Part shown: positions 33,970 through 42,900 of the stretch, piece by piece
How the letters are laid out: the number at the start of each line of letters is the position of its first letter
Numbering within the stretch: the first letter of the stretch is position 1
NCBI GenBank assembly: GCA_951799405.1
Contig: OX637343.1
Location: forward strand, 9,464,524-9,528,523
From: Agapetus fuscipes
Lineage: Eukaryota > Arthropoda > Insecta > Trichoptera > Glossosomatidae
Direction: 5' to 3'
DNA length: 64,000 nucleotides
Position numbers and translations under genes: made by a program
Notes under the pieces: model-generated
Seen by the model: the letters and a program-made list of their open reading frames with translations, nothing else
What the model was told of the DNA's origin: nothing
Database searches by the model: none

Positions 33970-36900
33970 AAAAGATTTTTGGGAATGATCCGTTTATATG
34001 CTATTTTCTAGCCTACGTTTCGGGATAGAAAATCGCATGTAAGCGGACCATTCCCGAAAATCTTTTAACATGTATAATATCCCTGAAAACCTAAAATTAA
34101 ACATATTTATATATATAAGGATAATTTATTTTAATGTACACATAATTGAAGAGCGCCGTTTTTGTATGTGTCACACCTCAAGGGCCCTCTCAAATCACGG
34201 ATAAGATTTCTTGTAAAGATGTGTCTTTAGTGCGCCTTAAGACACCAACAGTCTTTGCCTTCCTCACATTAGGTGGCAGTCTGTTCCACTCCATTGATCC
34301 CACAAACCGGAAAGCACGGTCTCCAAAATTAGTGCGTGTCTGACGGTGTGGCTGGACCAAGTCCACCACGCCATCTCCTGCAGATCTGAGCGTTTGGCGC
34401 CTCAAATCCCTCTCAACGGGTGTCAACATGTCAGCCAAATATGAAGTAGCTGTACCATTTACAGCCTTATACACCATCAGACAAACACGGTAGACCACCT
34501 TCTCCGGAAAACGAAGCCGATGCAGTTTCCCTAACAATGGAGTAATTGCGAGTAAATTTAAAACCATATATTGCCTAACAATTAGGCGCATGTGCCTGTA
34601 TGGGATGCACGCCCCTGATACCAACTTATAAGTCAAGGAATACAAGGTGTAAGCAACAAGTAAATAAAAAATACGTGTATTCCGAAGGTCATTTTTTTGT
34701 TGTGGTCATCAAATATGACTGTCATGAGTGTCATGACGCACCTTATGTCATACAATGGCAAACGTGATATATTTGTCAAATAATAAAAAGCATTCTTAGA
34801 ACTATTTCATAAGACGATCAATGTACACATATTTAATTTTCGTGATGACTTTGAAACCAACGAACGGCAAGGTTTCGTGTGAAACATTTCTGAAGGTCAT
34901 TTTTGTTTGGTTATGTAATTGAGATTTTGTTTTTAAATAATAAAAGGTAAAAAATTCACCTATTAACTGTCGTGTTATGACAAATTCGTTGTACGACAGC
35001 TCGTCCACACGACTTTTTAGTCAACGACATTTCACAGAAAACATGCCCTCCAAAAGCCTTTGTTATTATTGAAGTTTTGATTAATTTTAGTTATCTATCA
35101 TGGATCTGTCTGCTGAACACATCGATATCTTAAATGTAAAACTAAATAAGTTACATATGAAGCTAGCATGGGTTCTTTAGATAAATGCACCGTTTTTCTA
35201 TTTTCTACGAGAGAAAACACCACAAATGTGTGAAAATCCTGAAGTTTTTCATGAACACTGCCTTATAATAAGTTCACTTAGGACCTGTTCCACCAAACTT
35301 TAATCAATATTTGATTGACACATCAAATTTGATTGCTTAATTCTGGTAAGCACCTCGGTTAAATATTTCTCGGAAGTGGGTAATAATATGATGGAATTTG
35401 AACAGAAAAGATGACGTACCTACATCAGCTGATTTACGTAAATGCAACCAATTTTTTTTTTTTGACGGGAGAAATCACACTTAATTTTGATTTTTGTCTG
35501 ATTGTAGTTTGCTGCAACAGGCTCTTAATGTGGTAAATTACTCGCAATAAAAGGTTTAATCCACGATTTCTCAAATCAGTGAATCTGCACTTATTTAGTT
35601 TTGAGAGATACATAACAAAACAGCACTCATGAAATCAATGAAAACAAAGAGGCATATTGAAAGCTCCCATGTTTGACGAAAGTATTGAAAATGCTGAATG
35701 CTTTATGGCCGCGACAAGGTCAACAGGCTGTTTAAAAAGAGGCTTCTGCGTAAATGTGTATGGAAACTTTTCATTAAATTTAATAAAAGCTACTTGCATT
35801 TCCAGGTATATGGAATACCTATTAAGACTGTTGAAGTATTTATTGATGCAATGATTATTATTTAAATACAGTCATTCCTTGGCTTATAAGTTGGTATCAG
35901 ACTGGCCAATTATAATGCAAAAAATGGTTCACTTTGCTAATGTCACCCCTGTTTCAGGGAAGGTCTGCAAAAGTTGCAGGTCTTGTGTTAATTTGAGATT
36001 GGATATGCGTGTAATCGGAATTTTAAATGTAATATATCTTTGCGACTAAGGTTAAAGATTATAGATATTAATATGTAAAAAAGTTCTTCATGCCTGAGAC
36101 ACAGGATTTCCTAGTGAGAAAAAAAGTTGTAACCTAGGTATTTGTATTGTAAAACTTCTAGGAATCAATTGAAATCATCATACAGGTAAGAATTAAGGGA
36201 GCACGAACTCCAGGTTGATAGAGAACATCTTGCTTAAAGAACCTGAGAGAGTGGTTTGGCAGAAGCACATGATCCCTGTTTCGTGCAGCAGTATCGAAAG
36301 TGCAAATCACTATGATGATCGCCAATCTTCACTGAAGAGGCACTTGGAGAAGAAGAATGAATAATTCTTATTTTTATACGCCACAATGCTGGTTGACTTT
36401 TGCCAATGCTCCCCCGTTTCAGGGAAAGGCATCAGAAGTTGCAAAGTTTATGTTTATGTGAAGTTTGGTTTATTCTGTATGTGCATATGCGTCATGTGTA
36501 AGCGCAAACTTGCATGCGCCTGCTTGTGGGCATGCATTAAATATGTGCCTTGGATGTCAATTTACCCTTGCACTTTAGACCATACATTATGAATAGATAT
36601 TATTATCTGCCCAACCAATCTGCACGTATAGAGTTATCGTCAATAGAAGGATTTGCGATATTTTTTAATGAAACCCATTTATTTTTACACGTAGAGGAGA
36701 CAGCTGTACTCATACTGCAGACACTTAACTTGAATTGAGCGTCTCCCCACTTTCAAGGTAGTACATGTTTTTTTCTTGTGAAGTCTAAGTAAACTTTGCT
36801 TTTTCAACAATGATTTCACCCCTGTTTCAGGGAAGGTCGGCAAGAGTTGCAGGGCTTATGTTCATTTGAGATTGAGATTTTATATTGTATGTCCACATGC

Positions 36901-39900
36901 GGCATATGTTAGCGCGAAATTATACATGTCTGCTTGTGGGGATGCGTTTAATATGAATCTTAAATGATATATATCTTTGCAGCTTAGATTTAGATTAGAT
37001 TTCGATTTCAGCTCAATGTAAACATCGAAATGACAAATGATGCAAGAGTTTGGATGGAGATCGAACCTTAACCCTCTGGCTTTTGATTAATTGTACCAAT
37101 ATAACTATCGCTCGTTTTCTTTTTCAGAATATATTTTTTCTCATTCCTAATCACATGAACTTGTTTTTAAATCACGCTAGGGCTAGACGATTCTAGGAAC
37201 TCATAATTAATATATTTGTACATGTTTATTTAAATAAGTTAGCAGTTATCGAAAATTGTTATGATTTCTTGAAAAATACATACGATAATAAAACACAAAA
37301 GGCGTTTTTATTGTGAAACCTGTATACATTACAATTGTATGCGAGTTTCTGTATAATTTACTTGATGAAAACTTGTAAAGCCAAGTGTTTTACTATGTGA
37401 TTATTGTGCACTTGCGCGGCCTTGCTTGTACAGGAAGCTGAGAGGCTGTGGTCGAGTGGAACTGCATTCGAATTGAAGGTCTTGGGTTCATAAACACCGG
37501 AGAAAAATTGCAAGAGATCAGTATATGCAAGTGAAATCATTTAATACGCAAAGAAATGTAAGAAATTTTAGCGTGTAAAAAATCTTACACGTTCTAATGA
37601 AATAATATTTTTTTGTTTTGTTTAATTGGATTATTTATTTGGTGAGCGCTGTTTGTGTGTAACCACACTTTCCGTAGTCCAGTGGTAACATTTCAGACTC
37701 GTAAATGAAAGGTCATGGGCTCGAGTCCCGGCAGAGTACTATTTACATACAATTTACCAAAAAATTAACCATTTATATCATCAAATATGCATTTTTAAGA
37801 TATAAATAGTATAAAAAATTCGCTGGTTTGAAAAATTCATATACCTTTACCAACGACCGGTCGCCAAAGGTCCATCCAGCCTTACAGCAAAAGAGACTTG
37901 CCTGAGAATTGGCACTTTGTAGCTAAGACTAAACTCGTAAAAAGTCTGGTTGATAGATCAGTTGGTAGAATGCTTGCATTCCATGCCGAGAGCATGAGCT
38001 CTATCCCCACTGAGGCTGTCCGAAGTGATTTACCGTTTCGGTGTTTATTTCAAACCCAAACTAAATACCAGCCTTCAAAAGAAATGAGTACCAGCCCCCT
38101 CGGGAGTTCAGAAACCCCCACTTTATCTGAAGGGGTTGGCGTGAGTCCGGCCTCCTTACCCTTAAAAATAAATAGGTCCCGAATCGCCGTATCGAATCGA
38201 AATACACTATATGTAAAGCTTATTTGCGTTGCATTTTAAGATTGATTAAATATATTATCTATAATCTAAGTAGCAAAGATATATTACATTTAAGATTCAT
38301 ATTGAATTCATTCCCACAAGCAGACACATAAATGTTCACGCTTACACAATACACATGCCGCATGTGAACCTACAATATAAAAACCCAATCTCAAATGAAC
38401 TTAAACACTGCAACTCTGGCCGACCTTCCCCCAAACAGGGGTGGCTTTGGCCAACTGAACCATTTTTTTACAGTATTGGTGTCAGCCTCATTCCAACCTA
38501 TAAGTCAAGGAATAAATTAAGAATAAAGAATTGAAGAATAGGATGTGACTTACTGAAGTTTCCGATGACTTTCCCAGATCCTGTCACAGGGAAGAGAATG
38601 ATTCTGCCGTCGATTCCATATTCCCCATCAATATAAATGTGCTTCAGAAGGATATCAAAGTTGATGTGGCTGCCTTCAAAGTCTATGCTGGAAGAAAACG
38701 TTATAAAAAGTCATTATTAAAAAAATAATTTGTGTTTATTCTTTATGGTTTCCTAAGCCTTGTTTTTCTTTAATTTTCAGGAAACATGTAAAATATTTCC
38801 TGAAAGATTCCCGTGTATTTGTGAAAAAATAAATTAAGGCAGCTCTGCAGAGGCTCTGGCCTCTCCTAGCGGAATGGCGGCAAAGTTACAGTCACAGACA
38901 TTTTTGTATTTTTCTTTATATATGTCACGTTAATTCCAGATATTTAATTACACTTGACTTTTTTGTCATTTATTTTACTAACTTCAATATTTACACAAAA
39001 TTTTCAAGGTTAAATAAGCCTACGGGTCAGGAACAAGCGAAACTGTGTACCTATTTATTTTATTTTAAAAACAAAGTATGGGGAAAAACATTAAATCGTA
39101 AATTACTTTGTAAAAAACGAAACTAAATTACTCATATCGTGTAACTTCTTGCCGCGTTCTTCTCAAAGGAGCCGCATGGGGGAGTCTACTCGAAACTAAT
39201 CTTTTCTAAGTTGCAAATATATATTACATTGAGGATTCACATTATATGCATTCTCACAAGCAGACACTACAAGTTCGCGCTTGCACATGCCGCATGTGAA
39301 CCTACAACATAAAAACCCAAATCTCAAATGGACATACACCCTGCAACTCTTGCCCTCCTTCCCTGAAACAGGGGTGACATTGGCAAAGTGAACCATTTTT
39401 TACAGCATGGGTGGTCAGCCGCATACCAACCTATAAGTCAAGGAGTAAACCTATTTATTTTTACAAGTAGGCAAGACGGCCTCAAGCCAACCATTTTAGT
39501 TAAAATGCTATTTTCCCAACACCCGAAGAGGCTGGTACTAATTTCTTGTGAAGGTTGTGTAAACGTTTCTGGTATTTTATTATACGGGAAACGGGTAATC
39601 AATTCTGACACCCTCGGTGGGATTCGAACCCGAGCAATTGGCATGGAATGTAAACACTCTACTATACCAACTGAGCTATCGACCAGACGTTGTAGGTAAA
39701 TTGATTCTAAGAAAATGATAAATATTTTATAATCAACTAAGGTTATTTTCATAGAAAAGTGTTTTCCTGTGTTAAAGGTTACTGCCTAACTATAAAAAAC
39801 GTGTTGATTAAATACATACGTACACGTAGCTACATAAAAAAGAATCTCGATGTATGCAAAACCGTGATTCAATGCAATTTTACAAAGTTGCCATACATTT

Positions 39901-42900
39901 TTTATAGCCCATTCGCTACATCTTGATTCAACAAATTAATCAATCGTAAAATAAATGTAATCTTTGTTCCAAGTACGAGTACCTACGAATATATTTCACA
40001 TTTAAGATTCACACTTGAATTAATAAATAAAAAAACACAATTAAAATTTTTGTCAAATAGAAAGCGTTTTTACCGCGCGCCAAGGCATTGTAGGTCTGGC
40101 TAAAACGTGACGGTTTAGCTTTGCGCTATAGCGCTGCGTTGTGTTGTCGCTTTGTCGCTGCGTCTAGGCATCGCGCTGTACTTTGTAACTTAATTTTTCT
40201 AACGCCGAGCGTTTTTTTGTGTTAACAGTAAAAATGTTCACCGAGAAATTGATTGGCTATGTTCGAAAAAAACGGTGCTTGTATTCAAGAAAACATTAAT
40301 AAAAAAATGTTTTCATAAAGACATTTTTTTGCTGGATAATGCGTACAGCAGCAACAACATATCAGTATCCGGGGTGCAAGTCTCGACGACCGTCAATATA
40401 TCTTACCGTATCTATTAGTAGATAGGACATAATAAAATATTACGGCGTATCCGTTTTATATGGAACAATGAGCAGATGTTCAGGTACCGTCATGTTTTAT
40501 TTCGTCTTATCTTCAAATAAGTACATTTAGACCGACGGCCGTCGAGTCATCACCACGGTAATTCTTACCTCCCGAATATCGGTAATATTTGTATGAAGAT
40601 TAATCAGATGTTTACTTGCGGCCATCTTGGATTGACAGGTCTTCATACAAATGTTACCGATATTCGGTAGATAAGAATTACCGTGGTGATGAGACTTCCA
40701 GCCCTAGGTCACTGGACATCGTGTCTAGTGACGACGACTAAATAGCATCGAAGTCGTTCAAATACTAAGTACGCGACGTTACGACGCTTTAGCGCAGCCG
40801 CCTTGACGCGCGCTAAAACGCTTCCTGTTTCACGAAGCCTTAGTTACCGTTGTTCTATTTGTTATGTACTTACTTGAGATTCCTGACATCAAAGTTTGAG
40901 CATCCTGACACCTGGATGTTCTTGGCTGATATTCTGACTCCTTGAGGACCAGTGGGCTCCGAAACCAGCAACTCTTTGAGGATCAGCGGTTCAATTGTGG
41001 GGATATTGTGGGCTGGGACCCCTACAATAAAAAAAATCATTATTTTTTTTTTTTTAAAAGAGCTCAGTAAAATAGAGGATAAAGAAAGGAAAATTAAATA
41101 AGCTAATTGCGATTTTATATTTCTTTAATCTAAATTGAGGAAATTTAAAGCAAAACTTATGTTATTTGAGTATCTATTCTGTGAGTGGGATAATAAAAAA
41201 ATAAGGTAGATGCCGTCGTTGGCATGAGATAAAAAAACCTAAAAATAATATTGTAATAAACGCAACTAAGCTACACATATAGTGTAACTTCTGGTTACAC
41301 TATATGTGTTTTTCCCGAAGGGCTCGCATGTGGCGATTCGGGACCTATTTATTTTTACGGGTAAGGGGGCCGGCCTCACACCAACCACTTTCAGTTGAAG
41401 TGGGGGTAATCCTTAGAATAATTATAACTTACATTCGTGAGTACATAATAAAATTAAAAAATGACATCAGTTCATTCTCAAGCGTCGTGCAGAAAGCGTG
41501 TCGCCTGAAAACCTTTTTGTGACGTCAACGAAACGTCGATAATAATACTAGTTCTTTAGAAACGTTTTGTCAAGACAACACTCAGTGTCAAGACAACACT
41601 CAGTGTCAAGACAACACTCCTTGAAATCTTTTGTTATTCTATTACTTACGAATGTATTTGACAAGTCAAAGTTCGACCGCATGACCTCTCCTTTGAAAAA
41701 GGTCGTATTGGTTTTGTGTCACCTGAAAGCTATATTTGACATACCAGTAACCACTGAGCGTAAGAACGATGGAATACTATAGTTTGTCGCTGGTATGGTC
41801 ACGGGGATAAGGCGTCTGCACTAGAATTTGCGTTATTGAGACAATCGCAAGTTCGAGCCCCGCCTGCGTCGTATCATATGAACAATATGTAGCTTTGATC
41901 CTGGTCCAACAGTTGTCATTGGGTAATTATCAATCAATAGAATGTTTCATGTCATGAAACATTAAAGAAAATGAATTATAATATTATTAATATTTAAAAA
42001 TATAAATGGTAAAACATTGTTTTAATTCACTTTATTCTTTTTTTTTTGCTCGAATATTTTCGCCTAATGAGGCATCTTCAAGAGCAGAATGGTTACCATG
42101 GAATGGTAACCATTCTGCGCAGAATGGTGCAGCAGAATGGTTACCATGGAATGGTAACCATTCTGCTCTAAAAGATTGGCCTTGTTTTCTTGCTTCTAAA
42201 ACATTGTTTTAACAATGTTTTACCATTTATATTTTTAAATATTTATAAAAATGGACTTTCACTGTGTTAACAGATCAACACTAAAAAATTATAATATTAA
42301 TTGATGATAATGAATTGTAATACCTGTTTCTGGCCAGTCAAATAGGTGAATGAGTTGCATTCCTCTTCACAAATCTATTTAAAACAAGTCACTACACTCA
42401 TAAAGACTTACTCTTGGTTCGTCATATCATGTGAACAAACAACATTGGTGGAAAAGCCATGAAAGGACAACTCTGCAAAGCTTCACAGTTTCATCGAAAT
42501 CAGCTGCATCATTACACTTTCAAGCTGAAATAGACCATCGTAGGTAAAAGCGAAACGTCCAGTAGCACCAACTTCGACAGATCACGGCAACAGATCCCGG
42601 AAAGCAACTCTCCAGGGCTGGAAGTCTCATCAGTACGGTAGATCCTACCTACCGAATATCGTTCAGATTAGCATGTAAACAAGATGGCCGCTAGTGAACA
42701 GCTGTTTGGACGTTGACAAGTTTTCATTTTTTTAAGGAATCCTATGCGGGAGGCTTCCCAATTCTTGAAAGTCTTTGAAGTCTATGTTACCCTGGAAGGG
42801 TGCCGCAGAGGTGTTGCTTGAGTTCTTGCTTCTGTCGTGAGGCGATGCAAAGAAGTGGTGATTGATGTTGGTTTTGAATAAAACCGGATTGAGTTGGGAA

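Larger units (their letters stand above)
33687..34640 (-). mobile_element. Rep-B interrupted by an L2-E-containing insertion
   Basis: The left part ends CATACCAACC at 33783 and the right part resumes ATACCAACTTATAAGTCAAGG near 34618. ATACCAAC on both sides looks like the target-site duplication. Confidence 0.65.

Noticed and set aside
42006..42212. A 68-aa protein with repeated EWLPWNGNHSA
   Set aside because: The repeat comes from the DNA hairpins of Fold-M; no start context or family.
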